DNA of 60,258 bases. Source: Lachnoclostridium sp. UBA3320 (lineage in GTDB: Bacteria; Bacillota; Clostridia; Lachnospirales; Lachnospiraceae). Numbering within the stretch: position 1 is the first letter of the stretch; each line of letters opens with the position of its first letter. Below the pieces are notes generated by a model. It was not told the origin of the DNA. It did no database searches and saw only the letters and a list, made by a program, of their open reading frames with translations. Shown here one piece after another: positions 1-8,167 of the stretch. The translations under genes and the position numbers were made by a program. The stretch covers positions 1 through 60,258 of the forward strand of contig DESG01000092.1 of the NCBI GenBank assembly GCA_002361175.1, in the 5' to 3' direction.

Positions 1-16
1 TTAACCTGTTGTGCTA
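1..16 (+). repeat. Left terminal inverted repeat of the IS982-like element
   Basis: TTAACCTGTTGTGCTA is the exact reverse complement of bases 541-556. The match stops abruptly after 16 bases, as expected for insertion-sequence ends. The repeat could extend to the left of the window. Confidence 0.8.
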
Positions 17-97
17 GTTAAAGAAAAAAACAACAAAACTTCAACAAAATATGCTATCCTTTTATTTAGAAATAATAACAAAAAAGGAGGCATTATT

Positions 98-496
98 ATG
101 TTGAAGTCTAATGATGATTATAACACATCTGTATATTTTTTTGAAGATTTTATCTTACTGATTTTTGTTTTAATTGATGATTTGTACCAGCAGTATGTAC
201 CAGTATCTGTAAAAAAACGACGTAATATAGAAAAGGCAAAACTTAGTGATACTGAATGTATTACAATTGCCATATGTGGTGAATTGCTAGGAATTGATTC
301 TGAGAAATCATGGTATTCTTTTGTGAAACGCAATTATAGCCAACTATTTCCAAAAATGTGTAGCCGTTCTAGATTTAACAGAACCTGTAGAAATCTTCTG
401 CAAGTAACAGAATTGCTTATGGAAAAACTATCAGAGTGTATTGATTTTACTCAAAGCTCTTACAGGATAGTGGATAGTTTTCCACTTCTTGTATAG
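98..496 (+). pseudogene. Truncated IS982-family transposase
   Basis: This encodes the N-terminal 132 residues of an IS982-type DDE transposase, a protein that normally has close to 300 residues. The ATG at 98 is preceded by AAAAAGGAGG at a good distance, so I prefer it to an upstream start at 11 that has no ribosome binding site. Family-like stretches are SDTECITIAICGELL and SRSRFNRTCRNL. The frame ends a few residues after IVDSFP, which holds the first catalytic aspartate. The other two acidic residues are missing, so the product cannot be a working transposase. Confidence 0.75.
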
Positions 497-540
497 GGGT
501 ATTTGTGCGCTTTTTTACATTTATTATTTAAAAATTAAAT

Positions 541-556
541 TAGCACAACAGGTTAA
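541..556 (+). repeat. Right terminal inverted repeat of the IS982-like element
   Basis: TAGCACAACAGGTTAA is the exact inverted copy of bases 1-16. It marks the right boundary of the deleted element. Confidence 0.8.
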
Positions 557-575
557 ATTAGAAAAATTTACGTAA

Positions 576-632
576 CTTAGTAAGAATTTAAAGGAAGCCC
601 GCCAAAAGGCAGGCATGACACAGGAACATTAA
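576..632 (+). pseudogene. Possible remnant of an Xre-type HTH gene
   Basis: Read in frame from 576, the sequence gives LSKNLKEARQKAGMTQEH followed by TAA. This resembles the first helices of an Xre/Cro regulator, where LKEAR, AGMTQE and LSEF are typical. After the stop the same frame reads LSEF. A stop codon lies just upstream and there is no start, so at best this is a scrap left beside the IS element. It overlaps the hicBA terminator, and the resemblance could be chance. Confidence 0.35.
597..614 (-). terminator. Terminator of the hicB-hicA operon
   Basis: On the minus strand a 7-bp G+C-rich stem (GCCTGCC / GGCGGGC, with one G-T pair) closes a TTTT loop. It is followed by TTCCTTTAAA. It lies 19 bases past the hicA stop codon. 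Confidence 0.6.
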
Positions 633-830
633 TTATCTGAATTTGTAACTAACACCACTTTGTTTTAAAATGGCATTTGCGGTATATCTGGACTTGATTT
701 TTGTGTCTACAGTTATATGATGATTAGTTATTGGACTATACCAGATATCATGGTCGCCTTTTCCATGACGTACAAAATAACATTGGTTCTGCGCTAAAAT
801 TTTACGAACCTTTTTTTCATATTCAGCCAC
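633..830 (-). CDS. hicA: HicA-type mRNA interferase toxin
   Basis: A 65-residue protein that reads as a HicA toxin, a small double-stranded-RNA-binding-fold ribonuclease that cleaves mRNA when its antitoxin is lost. The catalytic histidine region is the FVRHGKGDHDIW stretch near residues 19-30, and the C-terminal half has the usual HHITVD strand and ILKQSG helix. It starts with GTG, and the first base is shared with the last base of the antitoxin stop codon, so the two are translationally coupled. The C-terminal YKFR tail runs into the possible HTH remnant and may be a replacement end. The antitoxin-first order is a common HicAB layout. Confidence 0.8.
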   Translation of the reverse strand: MAEYEKKVRKILAQNQCYFVRHGKGDHDIWYSPITNHHITVDTKIKSRYTANAILKQSGVSYKFR

Positions 831-1048
831 TATATAGATATCCTTTCCTGACGTTTTGACAGGAATGTAAGCGTAATAGGTGGTGATTTAAAATTATTCA
901 GTTCCAGTATTTCTGGAACAGCATTACGAGTACGTTCCAATAGGTCATCAAAAGAACTAGATTCTAGCACAAGTCCAGGAACATCATTGCTAGTTGCAAT
1001 CCAGACATAAGCTTCATTGTCCCATGTAAAATTTATGGTGTATTCCAT
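830..1048 (-). CDS. hicB: HicB-like antitoxin (DUF1902 type)
   Basis: A 72-residue protein with the partial RNase H-like fold of HicB antitoxins. The pattern is a beta strand, then WDNEAYVWIATSNDVPGL, then a helix with DDLLERTRNAVPEILELN. It should bind and neutralise the HicA toxin encoded just downstream. There is no C-terminal DNA-binding domain, so autoregulation would need another mode or protein. AAGGAGG lies 7 bases before the ATG. The gene pair stands alone next to a broken insertion sequence, as such modules often do. Confidence 0.75.
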   Translation of the reverse strand: MEYTINFTWDNEAYVWIATSNDVPGLVLESSSFDDLLERTRNAVPEILELNNFKSPPITLTFLSKRQERISI

Positions 1049-1153
1049 ATTTACACCTCCTTATGAGGATATTGTACTATTTCTGGTATTTATAAGATTG
1101 CATATATAGTATAAGCCAACGATTCACAAAAAGCAAGAAGAAAGGATTAGATA

Positions 1154-1199
1154 CATGAATTTTTTACTTGAAAATTTATAGGAAACAAAAAAATTCATG
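1154..1199. repeat. AT-rich 12-bp inverted repeat
   Basis: CATGAATTTTTT at 1154-1165 pairs with AAAAAATTCATG at 1188-1199 across a 22-base loop. It lies between the divergent hicBA and metK units. It has neither a G+C-rich stem nor a clear T tract, so its role as a terminator or binding site is unknown. Confidence 0.45.
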
Positions 1200-1265
1200 A
1201 CAAATTAGATTAGCATTAAATACAGAACGGAAATTTTTATTTTTTGAAATTGCTGATTTATCCTC

Positions 1266-1294
1266 TTGACATATGTGTATATTGAATATATAGT
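1266..1294 (+). promoter_or_regulatory. Promoter of metK
   Basis: TTGACA at 1266-1271 and TATAGT at 1289-1294 are separated by exactly 17 bases, a near-consensus vegetative promoter. Transcription would begin about 25 bases upstream of the SAM-I riboswitch. Confidence 0.7.
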
Positions 1295-1326
1295 ATTTAT
1301 TGTGAACAAAAAAATATTGTAAATGT

Positions 1327-1422
1327 CTCTTATTAAGAGTGGCGGAGAGTTAAGGCTCTGTGAAACCACGGCAACCCCCTATGGGAAGGTGCCAATCTGA
1401 GCGATTAATCGAACAATAAGAG
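1327..1422 (+). promoter_or_regulatory. SAM-I (S-box) riboswitch
   Basis: The stretch has the S-box core: a P1 stem from CTCTTATT (1327-1334) and AATAAGAG near the end, the AAGAGTGGCGGAGAG element, then GAAACCACGGCAACC and AAGGTGCCAAT. Binding of S-adenosylmethionine should stabilise the aptamer and let the terminator at 1435-1465 form. That lowers metK expression when the enzyme's own product is abundant. Position and target fit the class completely. Confidence 0.92.
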
Positions 1423-1434
1423 GAGTTGAAATAT

Positions 1435-1465
1435 CAAGTCCGCCATTGTTGTGGACTTGTTTTTT
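1435..1465 (+). terminator. Riboswitch-controlled terminator before metK
   Basis: CAAGTCC at 1435-1441 pairs with GGACTTG at 1453-1459 and a T run follows. It lies 12 bases after the SAM-I aptamer and 38 before metK, where the expression platform of a transcriptional OFF switch belongs. Confidence 0.8.
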
Positions 1466-1503
1466 GTTTAAAAATTTATTCTAAAAAAAAGAGGTGCCTA
1501 TAT

Positions 1504-2691
1504 ATGGAAAGAAGATTGTTTACATCTGAATCAGTTACAGAGGGACATCCTGATAAAATCTGTGACAATATTTCTGATGCGATACTTGATGCACTTATAG
1601 GACAAGACCCTATGAGTCGTGTAGCATGTGAGACTGTTATTACTACAGGTTATGTTATGGTGATGGGAGAAATCACTACTAAGGCAAATGTTGACTATGA
1701 AAAAATTGTACGAGATACAATTCGTGATATTGGCTATGATGATGATGCAAAAGGATTTAACTGTGATACGTGCAAGGTGAATATATTGCTTGACGAGCAG
1801 TCTACTGATATTGCAATGGGTGTTGACAAGGCATTGGAAGCTAAAGAAAACCATATGAGTGAAGAAGAGATTGAGGCTATTGGTGCGGGTGACCAAGGTA
1901 TGATGTTTGGCTTTGCAAGTAATGAGACTGAAGAATATATGCCATATCCTATATCACTTGCTCATAAGCTTACAAAAAAGCTTACTAAGGTGCGCAAAGA
2001 TGGCACACTTGCATATTTGCGTCCTGATGGCAAGAGTCAGGTTACTGTAGAATATGATGAAAATGGAAAGCCTGTACATATTAATGCTGTTGTTATTTCT
2101 TCACAACATTCAGCGGATGTATCACAGGAACAGATTCACAAGGATATTCGCAAGTATGTAATTGACCCAGTACTTCCAGAAGAGCTTGTGGATGAACATA
2201 CTAAGTATTTTATTAATCCAACTGGAAGATTTGTAATAGGTGGACCAAATGGCGACAGTGGACTTACAGGGCGCAAGCTTATTGTAGATACATATGGTGG
2301 ATATGCACGTCATGGCGGTGGTTCTTTTTCTGGGAAAGACTGCACAAAGGTTGACCGTTCTGCTACTTATGCTGCACGCTATGTTGCAAAAAATATTGTG
2401 GCAGCAGGGCTTGCTGATAAATGTGAAATACAGCTTTCATATGCTATTGGTGTTGCACATCCTACATCTATTATGGTAGATACTTTTGGCACAGGAAAGG
2501 TAAGTGATGAAAAGCTTGTTGATATAATACGTGAAAACTTTGACCTGCGTCCAGCTGGCATTATAAAAATGCTTGATTTGCGCCGTCCTATTTACAAGCA
2601 GACGGCAGCTTATGGTCATTTTGGGCGCAACGACCTTGATTTATCATGGGAAAAGCTTGACAAAGTAGAAATTCTTAAAAAGTACCTATAA
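1504..2691 (+). CDS. metK: S-adenosylmethionine synthetase
   Basis: Makes S-adenosylmethionine from methionine and ATP in the cytosol. The 395 residues match the usual length. Family motifs include GHPDKICDNISDAILD near the N-terminus, GAGDQGMMFGFA in the middle (the ATP-binding signature) and GGPNGDSGLTGRKLIVDTYGG. The frame is open further upstream, but that part lies in the riboswitch terminator. The ATG at 1504 follows an AGAGGTG ribosome binding site and begins with the usual MERRLFTSESVTEGHPDK-like start. It is controlled by the SAM-I riboswitch upstream and appears to be a single-gene unit. Confidence 0.96.
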   Translation: MERRLFTSESVTEGHPDKICDNISDAILDALIGQDPMSRVACETVITTGYVMVMGEITTKANVDYEKIVRDTIRDIGYDDDAKGFNCDTCKVNILLDEQSTDIAMGVDKALEAKENHMSEEEIEAIGAGDQGMMFGFASNETEEYMPYPISLAHKLTKKLTKVRKDGTLAYLRPDGKSQVTVEYDENGKPVHINAVVISSQHSADVSQEQIHKDIRKYVIDPVLPEELVDEHTKYFINPTGRFVIGGPNGDSGLTGRKLIVDTYGGYARHGGGSFSGKDCTKVDRSATYAARYVAKNIVAAGLADKCEIQLSYAIGVAHPTSIMVDTFGTGKVSDEKLVDIIRENFDLRPAGIIKMLDLRRPIYKQTAAYGHFGRNDLDLSWEKLDKVEILKKYL

Positions 2692-2710
2692 TAATCTTTT
2701 ATCATTAAAA

Positions 2711-2763
2711 TGGCGAACTTGCGATTGTGTTTTAAAGGACAGCCACACATTGCAAGTTTGCCA
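2711..2763. repeat. Long imperfect hairpin between convergent genes
   Basis: About 20 bases at 2711-2730 pair with 2743-2763 almost perfectly (TGGCGAACTTGCG against TGCAAGTTTGCCA plus TGTG/CACA). It lies between metK and the convergent ABC ATPase gene, so it could end both transcripts. T tracts on either side are weak: TTTTAATG on the minus side and none on the plus side. A dispersed palindromic repeat is the alternative. Confidence 0.5.
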
Positions 2764-2777
2764 ATCAATACAATATT

Positions 2778-3572
2778 TTACCCAAGCAGTGCTTTATCAT
2801 TAGCAAATTCTTCACCGCTTACTTCTTCAAATTTCTGTAATAAATCTTCTACAGAAAGTTTTTTCTTCTCTGCACCTCTTATATCTAGTATTATTTGTCC
2901 TTCATTCATCATTATAAGACGATTGCCATGTATTATGGCATCACGCATATTATGAGTAACCATCATTGCTGTAAGATTGTTTTCTGCAATAATCTTATCT
3001 GACAATTCAAGCACCTTTGCTGCCGTTTTTGGGTCGAGTGCAGCTGTATGCTCATCAAGCAATAAAAGCTTTGGCTTTTTAAGTGTTGCCATAATAAGTG
3101 TAAGTGCTTGACGCTGTCCTCCTGACAAAAGTCCCACTTTTGATGTCATTCTGTCTTCAAGTCCTAAATCAAGACTTTTTACAATATCTTTATATCTAAT
3201 TCTTTCAGCCTTTGTTATACCCCATTTAAGCCCTCTGTGCTGTCCACGTCTTGCTGCAAGTGCAAGATTTTCTTGTATCTCCATTGTTGCTGTAGTACCA
3301 TTCATAGGGTCTTGAAATACTCTTCCAAGATAAGATGCTCTCTTATGCTCAGGAAGTCCTGTAACGTCATTGCCATCAATAATAATACTTCCGCTGTCCA
3401 CAGGCCATACACCAGCAACAGCATTAAGCATTGTAGATTTACCTGCACCATTGCCACCAATAACCGTTACAAAGTCGCCTTCATCAAGATAAAGAGTAAC
3501 ACCATTTAATGCTTTTTTCTCATTAATTGTGCCAAGATTAAATGTTTTATGAATATTGTTAATTTCTAACAT
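2778..3572 (-). CDS. ABC transporter ATP-binding protein (TrpXYZ-like family)
   Basis: The ATPase of an uptake ABC transporter, 264 residues. The Walker A motif GGNGAGKST is at residues 39-47. The ABC signature LLSGGQRQALTL and a Walker B ending in LLLLDEHTAALD follow. The DEHTAALD variant and the RVFQDPMNGTTATMEIQENL stretch are typical of the family that pairs with a branched-chain-type permease and an ABC_sub_bind lipoprotein. In streptococci one such set is a tryptophan transporter. Its ATG overlaps the stop codon of the permease gene by one base, so the two are co-translated. The substrate cannot be read from the sequence. Confidence 0.85.
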   Translation of the reverse strand: MLEINNIHKTFNLGTINEKKALNGVTLYLDEGDFVTVIGGNGAGKSTMLNAVAGVWPVDSGSIIIDGNDVTGLPEHKRASYLGRVFQDPMNGTTATMEIQENLALAARRGQHRGLKWGITKAERIRYKDIVKSLDLGLEDRMTSKVGLLSGGQRQALTLIMATLKKPKLLLLDEHTAALDPKTAAKVLELSDKIIAENNLTAMMVTHNMRDAIIHGNRLIMMNEGQIILDIRGAEKKKLSVEDLLQKFEEVSGEEFANDKALLG

Positions 3573-4513
3573 CAGTTTTTTGCCGCCTTTCTATATGAAT
3601 TTTTAGATTTTCCACTCATATATGGTACTGCAAGAAATACTGCAACTACCAGGGCGGAGAACAGTTTCATATCTATGGTAGGAAGCCCAAGCCAAAGTAC
3701 AAACTGGATTACAACATAATAAATAATACTTCCTATAGCTACAAATGCAAGTCTTCCTGAAAAATTCAAATGTTTGCCAAGTAAAGCCTCACCGATAACT
3801 TCACCAATAATAACCGATGCAAGACCTATAACGATTGCACCACGTCCCATATTGACATCAAAGTTGCCCTGGTACTGTGATAATATACCTCCAGCCAGTG
3901 CAACAAGCCCATTTGAGAATGCCAGTGCTATAACTTTTGCTATAGAAGTGTTAATTCCCTGTGCACGTGACATATTTTCATTACATCCTGTTGCTCTTAT
4001 TGTAAAGCCGATTTCTGTACCAAAGAACCAGTACAGCAGTGCAATTATCATAATAAGTATAATAACAACTGTAAGGATAGTGGCGGGATTGTTCCTGCCT
4101 GTTACAATCAAGTTATACATATCAACACTGACGGCTTGGTTTGCCTTTCCTTGTGATATATTCAAATTCACAGAATAAAGGGCAATCTGTGTTAAAATAC
4201 CTGAAAGAATTGCAGGAATGCCAAAAATAGTATGTAATATACCTGTAACCATGCCTGCAAGTATACCTGCAAGAAATGCAATCCCTACTGCTACAATAGG
4301 TGAATACCCTGCAAGGATAAGCATAACTGTAACTGCACCGCCTGTACCAAATGAGCCATCAACCGTCAAATCAGCAAAGTCAAGAATTTTAAAAGTAAGA
4401 AATACTCCTATTGCCATAATCCCCCAGATAAGACCCTGTGCTGCAGAGCCTGGAAGTGCACGCACTAATGACATAATATCATGTGCACAAAATACTGGAA
4501 TTAAACTGTACAT
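3572..4513 (-). CDS. ABC transporter permease (TrpXYZ-like, branched-chain permease fold)
   Basis: A 313-residue integral membrane protein with about eight hydrophobic segments. It contains the family stretch LPGSAAQGLIWGIMAIGVF, then FADLTVDGSFGTGGAV. It would form the channel that works with the ATPase encoded just downstream. The ATG at 4513 has GGAGG six bases before it; a second methionine at MSLVRAL is possible but lacks such a site. The solute-binding lipoprotein that normally precedes this permease is absent, because the upstream neighbour is a glycosidase. The binding subunit must be elsewhere or lost. Confidence 0.85.
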   Translation of the reverse strand: MYSLIPVFCAHDIMSLVRALPGSAAQGLIWGIMAIGVFLTFKILDFADLTVDGSFGTGGAVTVMLILAGYSPIVAVGIAFLAGILAGMVTGILHTIFGIPAILSGILTQIALYSVNLNISQGKANQAVSVDMYNLIVTGRNNPATILTVVIILIMIIALLYWFFGTEIGFTIRATGCNENMSRAQGINTSIAKVIALAFSNGLVALAGGILSQYQGNFDVNMGRGAIVIGLASVIIGEVIGEALLGKHLNFSGRLAFVAIGSIIYYVVIQFVLWLGLPTIDMKLFSALVVAVFLAVPYMSGKSKNSYRKAAKN

Positions 4514-4540
4514 TTTTCCTCCGTTCCGCCAGTTAGATTA

Positions 4541-4569
4541 AATATACTAACTAGCATGCAAAATACCAA
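4541..4569 (-). promoter_or_regulatory. Candidate promoter of the ABC transporter pair
   Basis: On the minus strand TTGGTA (4564-4569) and TATATT (4541-4546) are 17 bases apart. The -35 box overlaps a weak hairpin (4565-4582) at the end of the glycosidase gene. The two genes would then use a shared end-and-start region. Confidence 0.45.
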
Positions 4570-4571
4570 GT

Positions 4572-6719
4572 CTATGCTTGGTTTTTAATATCTTTTATAA
4601 TAACACCTGATACCGGTGGACACTCCACATGGAGTATATTATTTTCTAAAGTATACAACTTGGCTTCATCTGAATAACCATCTCGGTTTGTAATCATAAG
4701 TCTTGCCATATGTGTATTATCAACCATTCCAAGCCGCCATACCGGTATACTAAGCGACCTAGTTTCCTCGCTGCTGTTTATTATAACAACTATTCTGTCA
4801 TTATCATCAAATCTGCCATAACTTATAAGCTGATATTCTCCGTTAAGAAAAAGTATAGAACCTGTTTTCAATACCTGATAATCTTTGTGTATGCGTATAA
4901 GTTCTCTGTGATATTCTATAAGCTCATTGTCCTCTCTGCCCCAAGGGTAAGTACGTCTATTGTCAGGGTCAGTCCACCCACAAAGTCCAGCTTCATCTCC
5001 ATAGTAAATTGTTGGTGCGCCAGGCCATGTCATCTGCATCATGACGGCAAGTCTAAATACGGCTTTGTCAACACCCTCGTTTGCAGCGTCAGGTCCTAGT
5101 GTTGCTGTCCTTCCAACTCTTCTGTTAGTTCGCGTGAGAAACCTTGAATGGTCATGGTTTGAAAGTTCATTCATAGCAACTTGTAGTGACTGTGTACCAA
5201 ACCTCGTCATAAAATGGCGCATTGAACCAAAAAATGCATCTGCATTGCCAAGCATATCACCACGGTATTCATCACTGTGTTTCTCTACACCCGTTAAAAA
5301 CCAAGTCACAGGCTCCATAAATGCATCGTAATTCATTACAGTGTCCCATTCTCCACCACGAAGCCATTCTGTAGGGTCTCCATAATGTTCTGCAAGTATT
5401 ATTGCATTTGGATTAGCTTCCTTTACGTTTTTTCTAAACTCTTGCCAAAAATAGTGATTATACTCTGGCGTATGTCCAAGGTCTGCCGCAACATCAAGTC
5501 TCCAGCCATCAACATTATAAGGAGGTGAAACCCATTTGCGAGCAATCCTCATAATATATTCAAAAAGTTCAGGTGATTCTTCATAATTAAGTTTTGGAAG
5601 CGTATCATGTCCCCACCAGCCATCATAATTAGTATTATATGGCCATTTGTCATCATTAAACTTAAAGAACGAACGATACGGACTGTCTCCTGCGATAAAT
5701 GCTCCTTTATTATATCCATCAACATTTTCATATATACATTCTCTGTCAAACCACTTGTTAAATGAGCCACAGTGGTTAAATACACCATCTAATATAACTT
5801 TCATGCCTCTTTTGTGTACTTCATCAACAAACTGCGCAAATAGTTCATTGCTTGCTTCAAGGTTTGCCTTATCTGTTACACGAGATATATAACGTGTGGC
5901 ATTTTTGTTTGGATGATTATAATCACATATAAGTTCTCCGTTGTCTCCTCGTTTTATAACTTCACCCTCGTCTTTGACAATTTTTCCAAAATGAGGGTCT
6001 ATATAATCATAATCTTGTATATCATATTTATGGTTAGATGGTGAAACAAAAATTGGATTAAAATATATAGCATCAACACCAAGTTTTTGCAGATAATCTA
6101 ACTTCTGCATTACACCTGCAATATCGCCGCCATAAAATTCTCTTACACCCATCGCCGCAGGGTATTTAAACCAATCTCTTACCCTGTCTGTTCCTTCGTT
6201 TATATAGACATATTCATCTTTTTCTACATCATTAGAACGGTCACCATTATAAAATCTGTCAACATATATTTGGTAAAATATAGCTCCCTTTGCCCAGTTA
6301 GGTGTAGTGTATGACGGCGTAATAAAAAAATTGTAATACGGCTCAACATTGCTGCACACGCCGACACTGTTATAATAGCACACAATTTGACCACTGTGTA
6401 CCTCAAAATAATATTCTACCTTTTGAGTATCAAGCTGGATTGTCCCCTCGTAATAATCAAATAGCCTATCATTAGAAATCTTTTTCATAACCTGTTTGTC
6501 ATTGCCACATACAAGATAAACTGTATCAACATTTTCCCTGCCACTCCTGAAACGTATCCTTACGAGGTCATTGGCATGTGGTTCAGACGGTATTCTATAA
6601 AGAGACGTTCCATCACTGAATAACGCCTGTGGATTAAAAATCATTGTCAGATTATCTATAAAAAGCTGTGTTTTCATAGCTTTGGTCATTTTGTCAAACC
6701 TAACATTAAAGTCTTTCAC
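4572..6719 (-). CDS. Cytosolic GH13 alpha-glycosidase (cyclomaltodextrinase/neopullulanase-like)
   Basis: A 715-residue GH13 enzyme expected to cleave alpha-1,4 bonds of maltodextrins. An N-terminal beta domain (about residues 20-135) is followed by the TIM barrel starting at WAKGAIFYQIYVDRF. The four GH13 motifs are visible: DGVFNH at 311-316, GWRLD with nucleophile D409, ILAEH with acid/base E444, and NHD at 521-523. There is no signal peptide, so it acts inside the cell on imported oligosaccharides. The start is GTG at 6719 with GGAGG upstream. A weak hairpin overlaps its stop codon. The exact specificity (cyclodextrins, pullulan or maltodextrin) cannot be decided. Confidence 0.88.
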   Translation of the reverse strand: MKDFNVRFDKMTKAMKTQLFIDNLTMIFNPQALFSDGTSLYRIPSEPHANDLVRIRFRSGRENVDTVYLVCGNDKQVMKKISNDRLFDYYEGTIQLDTQKVEYYFEVHSGQIVCYYNSVGVCSNVEPYYNFFITPSYTTPNWAKGAIFYQIYVDRFYNGDRSNDVEKDEYVYINEGTDRVRDWFKYPAAMGVREFYGGDIAGVMQKLDYLQKLGVDAIYFNPIFVSPSNHKYDIQDYDYIDPHFGKIVKDEGEVIKRGDNGELICDYNHPNKNATRYISRVTDKANLEASNELFAQFVDEVHKRGMKVILDGVFNHCGSFNKWFDRECIYENVDGYNKGAFIAGDSPYRSFFKFNDDKWPYNTNYDGWWGHDTLPKLNYEESPELFEYIMRIARKWVSPPYNVDGWRLDVAADLGHTPEYNHYFWQEFRKNVKEANPNAIILAEHYGDPTEWLRGGEWDTVMNYDAFMEPVTWFLTGVEKHSDEYRGDMLGNADAFFGSMRHFMTRFGTQSLQVAMNELSNHDHSRFLTRTNRRVGRTATLGPDAANEGVDKAVFRLAVMMQMTWPGAPTIYYGDEAGLCGWTDPDNRRTYPWGREDNELIEYHRELIRIHKDYQVLKTGSILFLNGEYQLISYGRFDDNDRIVVIINSSEETRSLSIPVWRLGMVDNTHMARLMITNRDGYSDEAKLYTLENNILHVECPPVSGVIIKDIKNQA

Positions 6720-6739
6720 TCTATCTACCTCCGGCTTAT

Positions 6740-8167
6740 TTACTTATCCACATAGCTTAATAATAGTTCTTTCTTATTTTCTTCAGGATTCTCAAGAACT
6801 ATATCAAGTAACCTATTAAGGATTTGCCCTATTTTAGGACCTTTTTCAATGCCTAATGCTATTAGGTCATTGCCATTTACCGCTAAATCTTTTATACAAA
6901 GCGGTGCATTATTTTCAATTATTTTTTTATAGACCTCTGCCACACTGTCAAGGTTACTAAGCTTATTAGCAAATGTAACAGGGTTCTGTGCCAAAATATC
7001 AGCATACTGTACAAGGAAGAACATAGGCATTATATCATTTCCTATTTTTGCAGCTGCTTTTCTTACAGCATATGGTTCAGGTAATATCCTATAATCATGG
7101 TACTTTACAAGCCTTCTTGCTATCGAAATAGTTTCATTGTCAAATGATAGTCTTTTTAAAATCGCAGCAGTCATTTTTTCACCCTTTTGTGGGTGTCCAT
7201 GAAAATGTCCTATTCCATCATCACCAATAACCATGACATCTGGCTTTGCAATGTCATGGAAAAGCATTACAAGACACAGTATAAGATGATGCTTTTTATC
7301 TATGCCATCTGTAAATACTGTTGCCTTTTTAATCACATCTGCTTGGACATAACTATACATTCCACCATCTATTTGATGGTCAGGACTAAAAAATAAATCC
7401 ATAATGCCAACGCTTCTTATGCAATGTTCCCCTACAGTATATATATGATGTGGATTGTGTTGTAATTTCTCCATCATTCTATCAAACTCAGGCAAAAAAA
7501 CTTTAGTCATTCCCATTTTATAAGCTTCACGTATCTTACCTGGATTATCTGAAACAAGCAGCTTACTAAGCTCTGTCCTTATCCTTTCAGCACTTGTATT
7601 TTTAAGGTTTTTTGCCATTTTTTTAATAGCCTGCTTTGTATTTTCTTCAATATTAAAACCAAGCTGCCCAGAGAAACGCACTGCCCTAAGCATTCTTAAC
7701 GCATCTTCATTAAACCTGCTGTAAGCATCGCCCACACATCGAATTATACCATATTTTAAATCTTGCATACCGCCAAATTCATCTACAAATCCAGTGCTAT
7801 CATTGTAAGCCATCGCATTAATTGTAAAATCACGCCGCTCTAGGTCAAGGGACAGATTGTTCGTAAATTCAACACTTTTTGGATGCCTGCCATCTTCATA
7901 CTCGCCATCTATTCGATAAGTAGTTACTTCATAGCCTATGTCTTTAAGCATAACTGTGACGGTTCCATGTTGTATGCCAGTATCTATAGTCTTTTTAAAA
8001 CATGATTTTATAAAAGGCGGCTTCGCAGATGTTGTTATATCCCAGTCTAAAGGCTTCCTGCCAAGTACTGTATCTCTTACACAGCCGCCAACGGCATATG
8101 CCTCATATCCTGCCTCTTCTAATTTATTAATAATATATGAGACATCTTCTGGTAATATCATTTCCAT
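6740..8167 (-). CDS. cca: CCA-adding tRNA nucleotidyltransferase with HD domain
   Basis: Adds or repairs the 3' CCA end of tRNAs. It has 475 residues. The nucleotidyltransferase head shows AVGGCVRDTVLG near residues 24-35 and the metal-binding DWDITT. The neck with RRDFTINAMAYN follows. An HD-type domain with MLFHDIAKPD lies in the C-terminal half. This is the bacterial class II type. It lies 20 bases upstream of the glycosidase on the same strand, so the two may share a transcript, though no functional link is evident. The start could be the first or third codon (both ATG). Confidence 0.93.
   Translation of the reverse strand: MEMILPEDVSYIINKLEEAGYEAYAVGGCVRDTVLGRKPLDWDITTSAKPPFIKSCFKKTIDTGIQHGTVTVMLKDIGYEVTTYRIDGEYEDGRHPKSVEFTNNLSLDLERRDFTINAMAYNDSTGFVDEFGGMQDLKYGIIRCVGDAYSRFNEDALRMLRAVRFSGQLGFNIEENTKQAIKKMAKNLKNTSAERIRTELSKLLVSDNPGKIREAYKMGMTKVFLPEFDRMMEKLQHNPHHIYTVGEHCIRSVGIMDLFFSPDHQIDGGMYSYVQADVIKKATVFTDGIDKKHHLILCLVMLFHDIAKPDVMVIGDDGIGHFHGHPQKGEKMTAAILKRLSFDNETISIARRLVKYHDYRILPEPYAVRKAAAKIGNDIMPMFFLVQYADILAQNPVTFANKLSNLDSVAEVYKKIIENNAPLCIKDLAVNGNDLIALGIEKGPKIGQILNRLLDIVLENPEENKKELLLSYVDK

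Larger units (their letters stand above)
1..556 (+). mobile_element. Internally deleted IS982-family element
   Basis: Perfect 16-base inverted repeats bound this stretch at 1-16 and 541-556. Inside lies the first part of an IS982-type transposase with a good ribosome binding site. After the transposase fragment only about 45 bases remain before the right repeat, so roughly the second half of a normal element is missing. The element could only move if a full-length relative supplies transposase in trans. The left end coincides with the window edge, so a target-site duplication cannot be checked. Confidence 0.75.

Noticed and set aside
1426..1503. N-terminal extension of metK
   Set aside because: It covers the riboswitch terminator and lacks the conserved start and a ribosome binding site. 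The ATG at 1504 is clearly right.
4218..4541. Plus-strand open frame opposite the ABC permease
   Set aside because: It mirrors the hydrophobic permease gene and has no independent support.
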